DNA of 64,000 nucleotides from an uncultured Parabacteroides sp. (GCF_902493135.1 NZ_CABUOD010000003.1:106556-170555), one strand, 5' to 3'. Counted from the first letter of the stretch, positions 25,670 through 34,235 are shown. The notes: generated by a model from the sequence alone, not told the origin. Translations and numbers: made by a program.

Positions 25670-26017
25670 CTATTCTTCCGGTTCGTCAGGCAACTCTTTC
25701 ATCAATTGCTCGAAAGGATTAACATTAACATCCTGCTCGACACGTTCAACATAGCCACGCTTCTTACCTTTGGTTTTGAGGTAGAAAATAATCGCTGTCA
25801 AATCATCATCGTTAATGGCATTCAGTAGCTTGGATTCAACACGGTCAATAATACTTTCATTTATCTCTTCAACTATTTCTTTAAACTTAGCGTCATTATC
25901 AATCCACTTGTAATAGCAAGCTCGACTGATTCCAGTCATATCACAAGCGTATGATATAATGCCTTGTCCTTCTTTTAGGTGTTTCAAGAATAATTCTTGC
26001 CTTTCCTTCTTTCCCAT
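25670..26017 (-). CDS. terS: Terminase small subunit
   Basis: 115 residues. N-terminal helix-turn-helix (EGQGIISYACDMTGISRACYYKWI) followed by a helical oligomerisation region and an acidic end (PDEPEE). Its place directly upstream of the large subunit agrees. It recognises the packaging site. Confidence 0.8.
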   Translation of the reverse strand: MGKKERQELFLKHLKEGQGIISYACDMTGISRACYYKWIDNDAKFKEIVEEINESIIDRVESKLLNAINDDDLTAIIFYLKTKGKKRGYVERVEQDVNVNPFEQLMKELPDEPEE

Positions 26018-26020
26018 AAT

Positions 26021-26848
26021 CTACCCATTAAATATATTGTAATTTCTATCAACGGTTGCTGCGCTTATTATATCACGTCCAAGATGTTTTTTTATACAGT
26101 CTTTCCAATAAACTTTTGCTCCGTGAGCAGATGTTAAGTAACATACCCTACCAACGAACATGCGTAGTTCCTCCTTATCTGGTAGCTTGCCGCCACTCAT
26201 AAGTCCTATCTTGTATAAGTCACAGAATCCAAGCGTTTGTTCAATACAAGATAGTGATGCTTTCAAATCAACAATAGGTTCTATGCTTGCCCAAGTCTTA
26301 AAACCTGCTTCGTGTAGCTTTTTCATTGTCTCTATGCGTTCTGCATTCGTAGAAGCGAATTTTTCAAGTTCATCATGACCGGTAAGCGTAAAGCCGAAAG
26401 CAATATAAGTCTTCATTACTGTAGATAAAGACCAATGGATAGCAGACCATTTGCCATCCAGCTTGTTTAGGAAATCAGCACGCTTGGTTAATATTTTCAC
26501 AGGAACAAAATTGTCTATGCAAATAGATATTGCCTTGCGTGTAAGCTCTATTGTTTCAGGCAACATTGGGTCACTTGTAAAGGTGAAGAACAAACCATAT
26601 TCTTGTAAATCCGGCAAGTTTTGCATAAGTTCCTTCTCAAATACTTCAATAGCATGTCTTTCATCTTTGAAACATTTCTTTAGTTTTGGTGCATTACTCC
26701 AAACGTGGGATATAATGCCTTTTTTGCAATAACAATAATCGCAATCGTTAGAACATCCTGTATAGAAATTACATGCCCAGTAACTATACTCACCAGCTTT
26801 GCCGGAAGGGTTATATATAGCTTTTCCGTTAAATCGTTTTTTGCTCAT
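26021..26848 (-). CDS. Radical SAM protein, SPL-like
   Basis: 275 residues. The [4Fe-4S] cluster motif CX3CX2C is at C32, C36, C39 (GCSNDCDYCYC), followed by a barrel-like sequence (LFFTFTSDPMLPE, VKILTKRADFL, WASIEPIVDLKAS). The pattern resembles small spore-photoproduct-lyase-like and phage radical SAM proteins; no auxiliary cluster domain is clear. It sits three bases after the small terminase gene, an unusual place for such an enzyme. Substrate unknown; it could act with the cassette at 28-33 kb. Confidence 0.75.
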   Translation of the reverse strand: MSKKRFNGKAIYNPSGKAGEYSYWACNFYTGCSNDCDYCYCKKGIISHVWSNAPKLKKCFKDERHAIEVFEKELMQNLPDLQEYGLFFTFTSDPMLPETIELTRKAISICIDNFVPVKILTKRADFLNKLDGKWSAIHWSLSTVMKTYIAFGFTLTGHDELEKFASTNAERIETMKKLHEAGFKTWASIEPIVDLKASLSCIEQTLGFCDLYKIGLMSGGKLPDKEELRMFVGRVCYLTSAHGAKVYWKDCIKKHLGRDIISAATVDRNYNIFNG

Positions 26849-26865
26849 TTTTACTAAATTATTTG

Positions 26866-27879
26866 TTAATCAAATAAACTCTGCTGTACGCATCCATCTA
26901 CTATTTCTTTCATTCGGTTTTCATCCGGGCGTGGAGTGATATTACTCTTATCGTAGAATCCATTCTTTTCCAAATAGAAATATCTATCCCAGCTACATTT
27001 ATCATATTCACCTTCTTTATAAGGAGTTAAAGCAGACTGTTCGGCAGTGATAAATTCTCTTTTAGTTTTCCCCATCTGTTTACCTCTATGAGTATGGCAG
27101 TCAAACACGTAATCTGGTATTGTCATGTGCCGATTATCGTAATCTTTCAGATGTACGATAGGATAAGCGAAATCATTTACATAGAAACTAAAACATCCAT
27201 ACCTTACAACTTTCAGAAGAACAGTAACAGCTTTAGCTACAAAGATTGATGATTTTGGAGAAGTAGTAGGCTGCATATCATCAGCCTTCTTTAATGCGAC
27301 AATCTCGTTCGTTACGGATTGATAATTAAGATTGCTGGCAATGGAAACAATACGTTTCCAAAGGAACTCTCGGTATCTAACCATTAGTTCATTAGCCAAG
27401 TAACCGGCTCCAACATCATCTTTAGCGGTTATAGCACGCGCCAATAGTCCAGCAACCAAAAACATATCATGCCCATTCTTGGTATAGCATCCGGCATTAC
27501 TTCCAACATATTCATCCTTTGGAAATTCTATTCTATCTCTTGAATTAAGCAGATTGCAAGCAAAGTAATCTGCATCACGATTCTTTCTTGTAGCAAGAAG
27601 AATACCAACAGCCTTTTCTATGAATAGAGGTGATTTACTATGCCAGCTTTGTGCATCATCAGCTTGTTTGAGTGCTACAATCTTATTCGTTACAAGGTCG
27701 TAGCAATCCTCTGCAGAAACACAGAGTAATCGCTTCCATAGGTAGTTTCTAAATCGTGGAGCCAATTCATTGGCGGCATAGCAGGCGTAATCTTTGTTAC
27801 TCCTGCGAATTGCCTTTTGAATGAGGGATGAAACCTCAAACATATTATGACCGTTCTTTGTATATAGTGAATTTGTCAT
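26866..27879 (-). CDS. Protein with duplicated MgsA_C-like helical domain
   Basis: 337 residues. Two copies of an about 105-residue unit start at YTKNGHNMF (about residue 7) and YTKNGHDMF (about 132); both contain YxANELxxRxRxxLWKR and VTNxIVALKxADD. The fold pattern is like the C-terminal helical domain of MgsA/RarA ATPases, without any ATPase part. The C-terminus has DCHTHRGKQMGKTKREF and WDRYFYLEKNGFYD. Function unknown; a clamp-loader-like DNA-repair link is only a guess. Confidence 0.55.
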   Translation of the reverse strand: MTNSLYTKNGHNMFEVSSLIQKAIRRSNKDYACYAANELAPRFRNYLWKRLLCVSAEDCYDLVTNKIVALKQADDAQSWHSKSPLFIEKAVGILLATRKNRDADYFACNLLNSRDRIEFPKDEYVGSNAGCYTKNGHDMFLVAGLLARAITAKDDVGAGYLANELMVRYREFLWKRIVSIASNLNYQSVTNEIVALKKADDMQPTTSPKSSIFVAKAVTVLLKVVRYGCFSFYVNDFAYPIVHLKDYDNRHMTIPDYVFDCHTHRGKQMGKTKREFITAEQSALTPYKEGEYDKCSWDRYFYLEKNGFYDKSNITPRPDENRMKEIVDGCVQQSLFD

Positions 27880-27890
27880 ATTTCAATCTA

Positions 27891-28079
27891 TCATGCGATT
27901 TCAAATCTTGAATTTGGATTCAATTTAATTAATCTTGCTATCACTTCCTCTGCCGTTTTTTCAGCTCCAAAAAACTGATGAAATATAGGGCGAGCAGATT
28001 TCGTTCCATCTTTCTTTATTCTGTAAATAAATGCACCTTTTGACAAACCTTTTGAATTAATGCACTTTGTTGCTTTCAT
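27891..28079 (-). CDS. Small basic protein
   Basis: 62 residues, rich in K and R (KATKCINSKGLSKGAFIYRIKKDG), no recognised domain. First gene after promoter 28128-28210, read with an AAAGCAATG start context; RBS-like AGGAGA lies nine bases upstream. Confidence 0.5.
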   Translation of the reverse strand: MKATKCINSKGLSKGAFIYRIKKDGTKSARPIFHQFFGAEKTAEEVIARLIKLNPNSRFEIA

Positions 28080-28127
28080 TGCTTTATCTCCTATTTTTAA
28101 GTTATACTTTGTTTTTCTTTTATATAG

Positions 28128-28210
28128 CTAAGATACTGATTTATAGCGAGATATGCAAATTCTTAAAACTGTTTATTCTTTGATTATCAGTAAGTTAAAC
28201 AAGGTTTAAC
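28128..28210 (-). promoter_or_regulatory. Promoter with type-2 palindrome
   Basis: Minus strand TTTG (28156-28159), 20 bp, TATCTTAG (28128-28135). The perfect palindrome GTTAAAC-AAG-GTTTAAC is at 28194-28210, abutting the stop of the PLP decarboxylase gene. Sequence from here to the start codon is nearly the same as at 17493-17604. Confidence 0.7.
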
Positions 28211-28213
28211 GGC

Positions 28214-29350
28214 TTATATTTCATCATCACAAACACATCTTGGTTTTGGCGTTATGAAATCATTAGCAACATTACATCCATAAGCCCCGACATTGGAAAT
28301 AAGAATCTTATCACCAACATTAGCCAGACCGGAATAATCACGATGGATAATATCATTCTCTATGCAGGTACATCCGTAAATGGTAGCATGTTCAACATAA
28401 TCACTATCATTGGAAAGTACCTTGCAAGGAGGATTTTTCGTATGACAGACAAAGCCTACATCATCACGTTTACAATCCACAACAAGCATTGTTTTTCCTT
28501 TGATAACTTTCTTGCCGATAATAGTTGCAAGTAGAGACATGGAAGTGGAAACTATCGGCGTTCCGTTCTCTGTGATAAGCTGCACTTCTCCATTAGAAAA
28601 CTCTCTTGCAAACACTTCACCAATAACTTTGGCATACTCTTCATACGATGGTACATATTCTCCATATTGAGATTTTAAACTGTCATCCATTCGACCGAAC
28701 ATGTTACCGCCAATATCAACTATATTGGCTCCAAGTTCTTTTGCATATTTAGCCATCATTTCAGCGCGTTTCTTGAAATACGAAAGTCCGCGAGCGTAGG
28801 AGATATGACAATGAACACACTTTATTTTTATCAGCCCTCTTCGCTGCAATTCTATGATTTCTTGATAACCTTTACTTTCGACATCAATTCCAAATCTCGA
28901 AACTATTCCGTTACCAATATCAAAGTTTAAACGAACTCCAATTGCAAGCAGCGCAGTAGATATTCCGATAAGTGAACCAAGTTCACCAACATTATCAACA
29001 TTCACTATTCCACCATGATTAGCACAGCGTATCTTATCGTCCAAATCAGGGATAACTCCGTTATAGATAATCTGGCTATAATCAAATCCATAGTTCCGTG
29101 CAAGCTGATACTCTTTGGGAGATACGACCTCAGCATATCCACCAACTTCTTTTACCACATTGATGAACTCTTCGCAGTAATTCGTTTTGAAACTGTACCC
29201 AATATTGTAGTTTGGATAGTATTTTCTGAAAGCAGCTATAAAATCGGTGATATTCCGTTTGAAGTCGCTTTTGTCTGCTATGTATAGAGGTGTTTTCAAA
29301 TCACCGCTTGACATTAATCTTTGCTGTATTTTTTCTAAAGTCGAAATCAT
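28214..29350 (-). CDS. PLP-dependent decarboxylase-like (fold III)
   Basis: 378 residues, alanine-racemase/LysA fold. K55 in GYSFKTNY is the PLP lysine, HCHIS the HxH strand, GCTCIEND the cysteine-containing active-site loop from the partner subunit and NVGAYG the closing motif, so an amino-acid decarboxylase with an unusual substrate is likely. The start may be at 29314 (MSSGDLKTP), which leaves 14 bp overlap with the upstream gene instead of 50. Last gene of the six-gene cassette; it may make an amine used as a modification group. Confidence 0.8.
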   Translation of the reverse strand: MISTLEKIQQRLMSSGDLKTPLYIADKSDFKRNITDFIAAFRKYYPNYNIGYSFKTNYCEEFINVVKEVGGYAEVVSPKEYQLARNYGFDYSQIIYNGVIPDLDDKIRCANHGGIVNVDNVGELGSLIGISTALLAIGVRLNFDIGNGIVSRFGIDVESKGYQEIIELQRRGLIKIKCVHCHISYARGLSYFKKRAEMMAKYAKELGANIVDIGGNMFGRMDDSLKSQYGEYVPSYEEYAKVIGEVFAREFSNGEVQLITENGTPIVSTSMSLLATIIGKKVIKGKTMLVVDCKRDDVGFVCHTKNPPCKVLSNDSDYVEHATIYGCTCIENDIIHRDYSGLANVGDKILISNVGAYGCNVANDFITPKPRCVCDDEI

Positions 29351-30056
29351 AATACTTTCCCCATTTATTTTTCATTGCACATCTATATTCGTAGTTTCTC
29401 TTGGAATCAATAGTTACACCTCCTTCGTTACTCCCCATAGCGATTACGCCATAACTATGGAAATACTTAGGCAGTAGAATAACCCTATTCATAAGCAACT
29501 CCTGTAGCATCATATCAACATCGGATATTGCCGAATCTTTCAAATCATATTTGGCTTTCAAGGCTTTCTTGTTAATCCACCGTACATGACCGGGCATTCC
29601 TTTGAAACAAAACTCTTTGTCATACACATATAATGCCATTTGCGGATTGTCAAAAGCAAGTCCAAGATTCAAATCGTAAAGCTGCTGACCGATGCGGAGT
29701 ATTTCATCACAAGTGCGTTCTTTCCAATCCTGATAATTCTCGGCCGTTATTGCCTTATAATCATTCAGCCGGTAGCAAAAATGCTTAATATCATCATCAG
29801 CGACAAATATCACATCTTCCGGTGTATTTTCAATAATCCAATATAGCGTTGACATGAAACTATGTACCCTTCCGCCACATTCAAGCGTAGCATCTTTAGG
29901 AATGACAAGCATATCATCTATACCGGCATTCCTATAAGCATCGGCTTCCTCTTCTCTAACAACATAAGTACAGTATTCCAAGCAGTTCTTAGTCATTATC
30001 TTGTGAGGTCGCTGGTACGACATAACGTATATGTTAAACGTAATATCGGGTGTCAT
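29301..30056 (-). CDS. TAGT/GREB1-like glycosyltransferase
   Basis: 251 residues. The pattern IYVMSYQRP, YVVREEEADAY, LVIPKD, then VIFVADDDI with DDD at 87-89 and a second-half WINKKALKAKYDLKDSAISDVDMMLQ fits the GT-A-like family described as TET/JBP-associated glycosyltransferases in phage base-modification studies. It probably transfers a sugar, perhaps to a modified base or to another acceptor. It overlaps both flanking genes. No TET/JBP oxygenase or hydroxymethylase is seen in the window. Confidence 0.65.
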   Translation of the reverse strand: MTPDITFNIYVMSYQRPHKIMTKNCLEYCTYVVREEEADAYRNAGIDDMLVIPKDATLECGGRVHSFMSTLYWIIENTPEDVIFVADDDIKHFCYRLNDYKAITAENYQDWKERTCDEILRIGQQLYDLNLGLAFDNPQMALYVYDKEFCFKGMPGHVRWINKKALKAKYDLKDSAISDVDMMLQELLMNRVILLPKYFHSYGVIAMGSNEGGVTIDSKRNYEYRCAMKNKWGKYYDFDFRKNTAKINVKR

Positions 30057-31065
30057 AGAACTTCTTCATTTTTAGTCCATAGTTCAATTTGCATTTAGAG
30101 GTAACATCATATCCGAGTAGTTGTTTGCAGCGTAAATAAACCATGTTACAACCGGCATGACGAACAAACGGAAGTGAGGCATTAATACGTGGATTGATTT
30201 CAAGCAACACAACTTTGCCATCTTTCTTTAGAATGAAGTCAAAAGCCGCATTACCATCAAGTCCAAGCTCAGCTACAATATTTTTCACAATATCATAAGC
30301 CATATCATTAGGCTTGATTTCTCCGCACATGATAGAGCCGAAAGCCATCATATAGCCGACATATCCGCAGATGTGAGTAACCACTCCGTTTGTAGCGAGC
30401 ACACTAACAGTATAATCAAGCCCTTCAATTCTTTGCTGAAGAATAACCTTGTTCTTTCCATTGCCTACAATAGATTTCAAGTCATGCAAGGATATGTATC
30501 TGTTTTCTCCAAATTTGTTAAACAGAGAGGTATCATTGCTTTTTTTATCGTCAACAACAGCAAAGCCTTTGCCGCCACAGAGGTTATCCACTTTGCAACA
30601 GATAGAACCATTCTTATACTTAAACATGGAGGCAAAAGCATCTACGTCGGAAACTCCATTAGGTATAATTTGCTTCGGCATCAAATCAGCATAACAACCA
30701 TAAAGAGCAATCTTATTGTTGGCAACCAGCAAGCTATCAATAGAGGAAACAGACACAAGAATGCCGTTCCGTTCAAACTCACCTTTAGCCAGAGCCATTA
30801 TTTCCAACTCCAATGTAGCAGTTGGCATAATAATTGAAATGTCATACTCCTTACATAGAGATATGAGTGTTTCAATGTAATCAGGTGCAGTTACAGCCGG
30901 AACCACAAAATTACCATCCGACAATTCAGCTGGCGGCAGATTGGCTGCAACAGAGTTTGCAACATACACTTTTACTTCAACTCCATCTTCATTGTTTTTC
31001 AGACAATCTATAATTTCCTTTACGTGGATGGAGCAGCACGTAAGTAATACGTTGAAACTTTTCAT
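30034..31065 (-). CDS. ATP-grasp ligase
   Basis: 343 residues. Glycine loop CGGKG (about 163-167), a QQRIEGLDYTVSVL strand pair and the metal-binding LLEINPR (288-293) are as in carbamoyl-phosphate-synthase-like ATP-grasp enzymes, which join a carboxylate to an amine or thiol through an acyl phosphate. The N-terminal Rossmann-like part (NVLLTCCSIHVKEIIDCL) is present, so it is full length. A link between an amino acid or amine (from the neighbouring decarboxylase) and another compound is a reasonable guess. Confidence 0.8.
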   Translation of the reverse strand: MKSFNVLLTCCSIHVKEIIDCLKNNEDGVEVKVYVANSVAANLPPAELSDGNFVVPAVTAPDYIETLISLCKEYDISIIMPTATLELEIMALAKGEFERNGILVSVSSIDSLLVANNKIALYGCYADLMPKQIIPNGVSDVDAFASMFKYKNGSICCKVDNLCGGKGFAVVDDKKSNDTSLFNKFGENRYISLHDLKSIVGNGKNKVILQQRIEGLDYTVSVLATNGVVTHICGYVGYMMAFGSIMCGEIKPNDMAYDIVKNIVAELGLDGNAAFDFILKKDGKVVLLEINPRINASLPFVRHAGCNMVYLRCKQLLGYDVTSKCKLNYGLKMKKFYDTRYYV

Positions 31066-31670
31066 ATATTCTTTTCTTTTTTAGGTACAATCTGGGCTTT
31101 TATATCATCGTACCATACGGCACGTGCTTTAATTTTACGCTCTTTGGTGGCATTCTTGGCTACAAGAACTTTCTTATCATCAATTCCAAGAGCACGCGTT
31201 AAGTTTAGATGGTCTATCTCGTTACGACACACAACCAATACATAGTCATACTTCTCGTAACGGATAAGTTCCATGTCTTTAATCTTCGTTTCTTTGACAT
31301 TGAGGTTTTCAAGGTCAAGGCTTAAATCAATTTTCAAGTCAGCAGTCCATTCAGCAAGTTTATCCATATCCCATTCTCCTGCATGGGTATTAGCTTTGAT
31401 ATTGATAGCCTTTAATTCAGATTCACTGTAACCGACAAGACGCTTGCATAACACTTGCGTGTCCGGGTTCTCCATGAGGATAGAAACACGTTGGTGCCCG
31501 GATATGATATTATTGTGTTCATCAATGACTATCACACCGAAATCGCCAAGATTATCAAGCGATTCTTTTAGTTTCTCCTTTGCCTTTTTCTTCAAAGGTT
31601 TACGAGGATTGCCAAACTCTGTTTTAAGTTCGGACACGGGCAATTCTATAACTTCTATTCTTTTATCCAT
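31062..31670 (-). CDS. ParB-like nuclease-domain protein
   Basis: 202 residues. ParB N-terminal motif set: ELPVSELKTEFGNPRKPL, then ISGHQR (58-61), then SELKAINIKANTHAGEWD as in phage ParB-like proteins. These often accompany DNA modification genes; they may cut, bind CTP or read base state. It shares overlaps with both neighbours (four bases with the ATP-grasp gene, 16 with the GNAT gene). Confidence 0.8.
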   Translation of the reverse strand: MDKRIEVIELPVSELKTEFGNPRKPLKKKAKEKLKESLDNLGDFGVIVIDEHNNIISGHQRVSILMENPDTQVLCKRLVGYSESELKAINIKANTHAGEWDMDKLAEWTADLKIDLSLDLENLNVKETKIKDMELIRYEKYDYVLVVCRNEIDHLNLTRALGIDDKKVLVAKNATKERKIKARAVWYDDIKAQIVPKKEKNI

Positions 31671-32155
31671 TGCTCTCTTCTTATGGTTAATATATGAACG
31701 TTAGGTCTAACGAAGGAAGTGCCATTGTCATTAAATCCGAGTTTTAAAGCATTCTTCCATGCAGCAACATTGCCGGGATTGATATATTGATAAACACCTT
31801 TCATTTTAGCAATACGAAAAGCGTATTCAAGGATAAGGCGGTTGCATTCATAGCCTATACCTTTACCCCAGTACGATTTATTGAGAATATGGGTGTGGAG
31901 TTCGCCAAATCTGCATGCTGAATTATTTATTCTATCTATGAAAACATTGCCAATATAGATGTTATCAGCAAGGATAGCGAAGCGGAGACAACTGCTACTC
32001 TCTATCTGTTCTTGATAAAACGTAGTTTCGCTTTCCAGCGATAGCGGTAAATATGGACTTTCGCAGATAGCATATTTCCACACATCTTTATCCTTACGCA
32101 TCTGCCAGCTATATTCAGCATCAGATGCTCTTTGAGGTCTTATCGTTACTTCCAT
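31655..32155 (-). CDS. GNAT acetyltransferase (RimJ/RimL-like)
   Basis: 166 residues. Motif A region YWGKGIGYECNRLILEYAF (Q/RxxGxG/A form is GKGIGY) and the IRPQRASDAEYSWQMRKDKDVW start are typical of RimJ/RimL GNATs that acetylate amino groups of peptides or small molecules, sometimes sugars. In this cassette an amino sugar or the amine made by the decarboxylase is a possible acceptor. Confidence 0.8.
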   Translation of the reverse strand: MEVTIRPQRASDAEYSWQMRKDKDVWKYAICESPYLPLSLESETTFYQEQIESSSCLRFAILADNIYIGNVFIDRINNSACRFGELHTHILNKSYWGKGIGYECNRLILEYAFRIAKMKGVYQYINPGNVAAWKNALKLGFNDNGTSFVRPNVHILTIRREQWIKE

Positions 32156-33246
32156 AGCTTCAATACATTTTCAATTACATCATCCATATCGTAATATTTG
32201 TACTCAGCAAGTCGCCCGGAGAAGGTAACAAAGCTTTGCTTTTCAGCAAGCTCTTTATATTTGCGGTACACGACATTATTCTTATCATTATTAATTGGAT
32301 AGTATGGCTCATTGTTGCCGGTATATTCGTCTGGGTATTCATATGTGATAACAGTGTGCATTTGGTTACCGAACTCAAAATGCTTGTGTTCTATTATCCG
32401 AGTATATGGGATATTGCCATCAGTGTAGTTCACAACTGCATTACCTTGAAAGTTGTCTGTATCACGAAATGTTTTATGCTCAAAGTGTAAACTTCTGTAC
32501 TCTAATTTGCCATACATATACCCAAAGTATTCATCAATACATCCAGTGTAGAAAACTTTGCCTACAAACTGGTTTAATTCATTTCTGTTGGCTATGTAAT
32601 CAACGCCTAAACGTACATCTATTCCATCAAGCAACAAGTTTATCAATCGGTTATAACCACCTATGGGTATTCCTTGATAACGGTCATTGAAATAGTTGTT
32701 GTCGAATTTAAATCTGAACGGAATGCGCCTAATGATTGAAGCAGGAAGTTCGGAGCATTTACGTCCCCATTGTTTTTCTGTATAACCTTTTATAAAGAGG
32801 TTGTATATATCATCACCACAAAGTTTCAATGTTTGTTCTTCGAGGTTTGCAGGAGAATCAATATAGGAATATTTTTCACGCTGACGGTCTAAATGTAGTT
32901 TGGCTTCTTGAGGAGTACTTACATGCCATAGCTGAAAGAACGTATTCATATTGAAAGGCAGATTATACAAATCGTCATTAATGCAAGCAAGAGGGGAATT
33001 TGTGAATCTATTAAACTCTACGAATGAATTTACATAATCCCATACTTCTTTATTGTCTGTATGAAAGATATGCGGTCCATATAGATGCACGTTAATGCCA
33101 TCATCATTGTAGCAACGGGTATTTCCTCCGGTATGGGAACGCTTATCTATGACAAGACATTTATAGCCACGTTTCTTTGCCTCATGAGCGAATACAGAAC
33201 CGCTAAGTCCTGCACCTACAACCAGATAATCATATTCTTTCGACAT
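32146..33246 (-). CDS. glf: UDP-galactopyranose mutase
   Basis: 366 residues from MSKEYDYLVVGAG (ATG at 33246); earlier ATGs at 33273 and 33303 would add a non-conserved tail, and the outermost lies in a hairpin. FAD-binding GAGLSGSVFAHEAKKRG and TGGNTRCYNDDG, then HLYGPHIFHTDN, FNMNTFFQLW, YTEKQWGRKCSELPASIIRRIPFR and GIPIGGYNRLI are the classic signature of Glf. It converts UDP-galactopyranose to UDP-galactofuranose, giving the likely sugar donor for the glycosyltransferase three genes downstream. First gene of the overlapping six-gene run, probably transcribed from the tRNA promoter. Confidence 0.92.
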   Translation of the reverse strand: MSKEYDYLVVGAGLSGSVFAHEAKKRGYKCLVIDKRSHTGGNTRCYNDDGINVHLYGPHIFHTDNKEVWDYVNSFVEFNRFTNSPLACINDDLYNLPFNMNTFFQLWHVSTPQEAKLHLDRQREKYSYIDSPANLEEQTLKLCGDDIYNLFIKGYTEKQWGRKCSELPASIIRRIPFRFKFDNNYFNDRYQGIPIGGYNRLINLLLDGIDVRLGVDYIANRNELNQFVGKVFYTGCIDEYFGYMYGKLEYRSLHFEHKTFRDTDNFQGNAVVNYTDGNIPYTRIIEHKHFEFGNQMHTVITYEYPDEYTGNNEPYYPINNDKNNVVYRKYKELAEKQSFVTFSGRLAEYKYYDMDDVIENVLKLWK

Positions 33247-33290
33247 ACTATTTGGGGTTATGTACAACTTCATACACTTTCTGCGTAAAT

Positions 33291-33316
33291 GCCTGCCGGA
33301 CATATTTCCGACAGGC
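33291..33316. repeat. Stem-loop between tRNA cluster and glf
   Basis: Ten-base arms GCCTGCCGGA and TCCGACAGGC pair at nine positions around a six-base loop. No T-run follows on either strand. It may attenuate or process the transcript between tRNAs and cassette. From 33317 to 33468 I see no gene or strong signal apart from a short GTAAG/CTTAC stem near 33339. Confidence 0.45.
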
Positions 33317-33468
33317 TAAACACAAATTCAATCATCTGTAAGCTACTTACAAGAACACTTATACAATCTTTCGGCTTCTTTCAGTCGTGTCAGATGGCAA
33401 TATCCATCAACCCGTAAATTGCATAAGCCTTTTTGTTCTTGCTTTCGCTTGACCACTACTAAGGTTTG

Positions 33469-33550
33469 TGGACGGTGCCGGAGTCGAACCGACCTCACGG
33501 ATTATTGGTGCACCTCACCGCAGTTTCAGCCTACGAAAACATAACCGCCC
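33469..33550 (-). tRNA. tRNA-like gene, anticodon unresolved
   Basis: Acceptor GGGCGGT/ACCGTCC, D stem GTTT/AAAC and T stem GTCGG/CCGGC with loop TTCGACT all form. Between D and T arms there are 29 bases instead of about 23; the best anticodon stem (TGCGG/CCGTG) leaves a 17-base loop. GTGAGGT is repeated directly, 20 bases apart, around this region. No encoded CCA. Confidence 0.6.
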
Positions 33551-33554
33551 ATGT

Positions 33555-33585
33555 GCTGTTTTATTTATTGGGATATAAAAACAGC
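33555..33585 (-). promoter_or_regulatory. Leader hairpin of tRNA-like gene 33469
   Basis: Eight-bp stem GCTGTTTT/AAAACAGC, 15-base loop, ending in GC exactly four bases before the tRNA 5' end. Confidence 0.55.
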
Positions 33586-33660
33586 AAAAACTAACCACGC
33601 TCATTTCAATGTTTTTATTGAAGGAATCCGAAAATAGAGCGACAAACAACGTTCCCCATG

Positions 33661-33785
33661 TGGTGGTAGCAGGACTTGAACATGCACCTTCCGTCCAAGA
33701 AGTCTTATCGGAGTGAAGCTATCTCAATTAAGGATAATCCTATTTAACCGATTTATGAAGCGTCTACCAATTCCGCCATACCGCC
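33661..33785 (-). tRNA. tRNA-Leu-like gene with enlarged anticodon region
   Basis: The 5' part GGCGGTATGGCGGAATTGG and following GTAGACGC are typical class II leucine tRNA, and a long variable arm (CTTC/GAAG) is present. Acceptor pairs with one mismatch. The only good anticodon stem, ATCGG/CCGAT, holds a 36-base loop containing AGGA/TCCT. The hexamer GCTTCA is repeated 42 bases apart at the edges. It may be a pseudogene or carry an unusual insert. Confidence 0.6.
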
Positions 33786-33789
33786 AAAA

Positions 33790-33805
33790 GCACGTCTTTC
33801 CGTGC
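33790..33805 (-). promoter_or_regulatory. Leader hairpin with GAAAGA loop (33790)
   Basis: Stem GCACG/CGTGC, loop GAAAGA (minus strand), ending four bases (TTTT) before the tRNA-Leu-like 5' end. Preceded by TTGGCA. Confidence 0.6.
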
Positions 33806-33848
33806 TGCCAACCTAAATTGCAGGCGTCACCTCATTTATTGGATTTCG

Positions 33849-33953
33849 TGGATAAGACGAGAATCGAACTCGTAACCTACTGTCGAACACCATCAGTCTT
33901 ACGCTTTTACACTGCTTTAGCTTGCTGTCGCTCTTCCAATGAGCTACTTATCC
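33849..33953 (-). tRNA. tRNA-like gene with 32-nt insert
   Basis: Perfect acceptor GGATAAG/CTTATCC, D arm GCTC/GAGC, T arm ACGAG/CTCGT with TTCGATT, and variable AGGTT. The 3' anticodon region ACTG-N11-CAGT is near normal size, but about 32 extra bases lie between it and the D arm. CGACAG is repeated directly, 45 bases apart. Anticodon not assignable by eye; GGT or GTA are weak options. Confidence 0.6.
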
Positions 33954-33957
33954 TTTT

Positions 33958-33973
33958 GCTTGTCTTTCCAAGC
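33958..33973 (-). promoter_or_regulatory. Leader hairpin with GAAAGA loop (33958)
   Basis: Stem GCTTG/CAAGC, loop GAAAGA, four bases (AAAA) before the tRNA-like 5' end at 33953. Upstream TTGGCA matches the copy at 33790. Confidence 0.6.
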
Positions 33974-34168
33974 TGCCAACATCATGAACCGCCATGTCAT
34001 CACCGTCAACTGCCACATGATTTTGTGATAATCCACCTCGATTGATACCCTTTGGACTTATATGGGTTTTTACCATACTCTCTCAATCTACTACTTTCTG
34101 CCATATATTGGTTGCTCCCATTACAACCTCAAATTTCCGAAAGTGGTGCGTTCATTGATACAAGACTG

Positions 34169-34231
34169 TGGGAATGGATGGAATCGAACCATCAACCGGC
34201 TAATTCGCTCAATCCAACGAGCTACATTCCC
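34169..34231 (-). tRNA. tRNA-like gene lacking an anticodon arm
   Basis: 63 bases. Acceptor GGGAATG/CATTCCC, D arm GCTC/GAGC and T arm GATGG/CCATC with TTCGATT are perfect, but only 13 bases (GAATTAGCCGGTT) lie between D and T arms, too few for an anticodon arm plus variable loop. It cannot decode as it stands, yet the other arms are intact. From 33974 to 34168 I see no gene. Confidence 0.55.
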
Positions 34232-34235
34232 AGAT

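Noticed and set aside
33951..34079. 42-codon minus-strand frame ending VGSLERQAKG
   Set aside because: Its end is made by the GAAAGA hairpin and the tRNA start. The hairpin changes by paired bases while the peptide changes (LERQ, TERR), so RNA structure explains it better.
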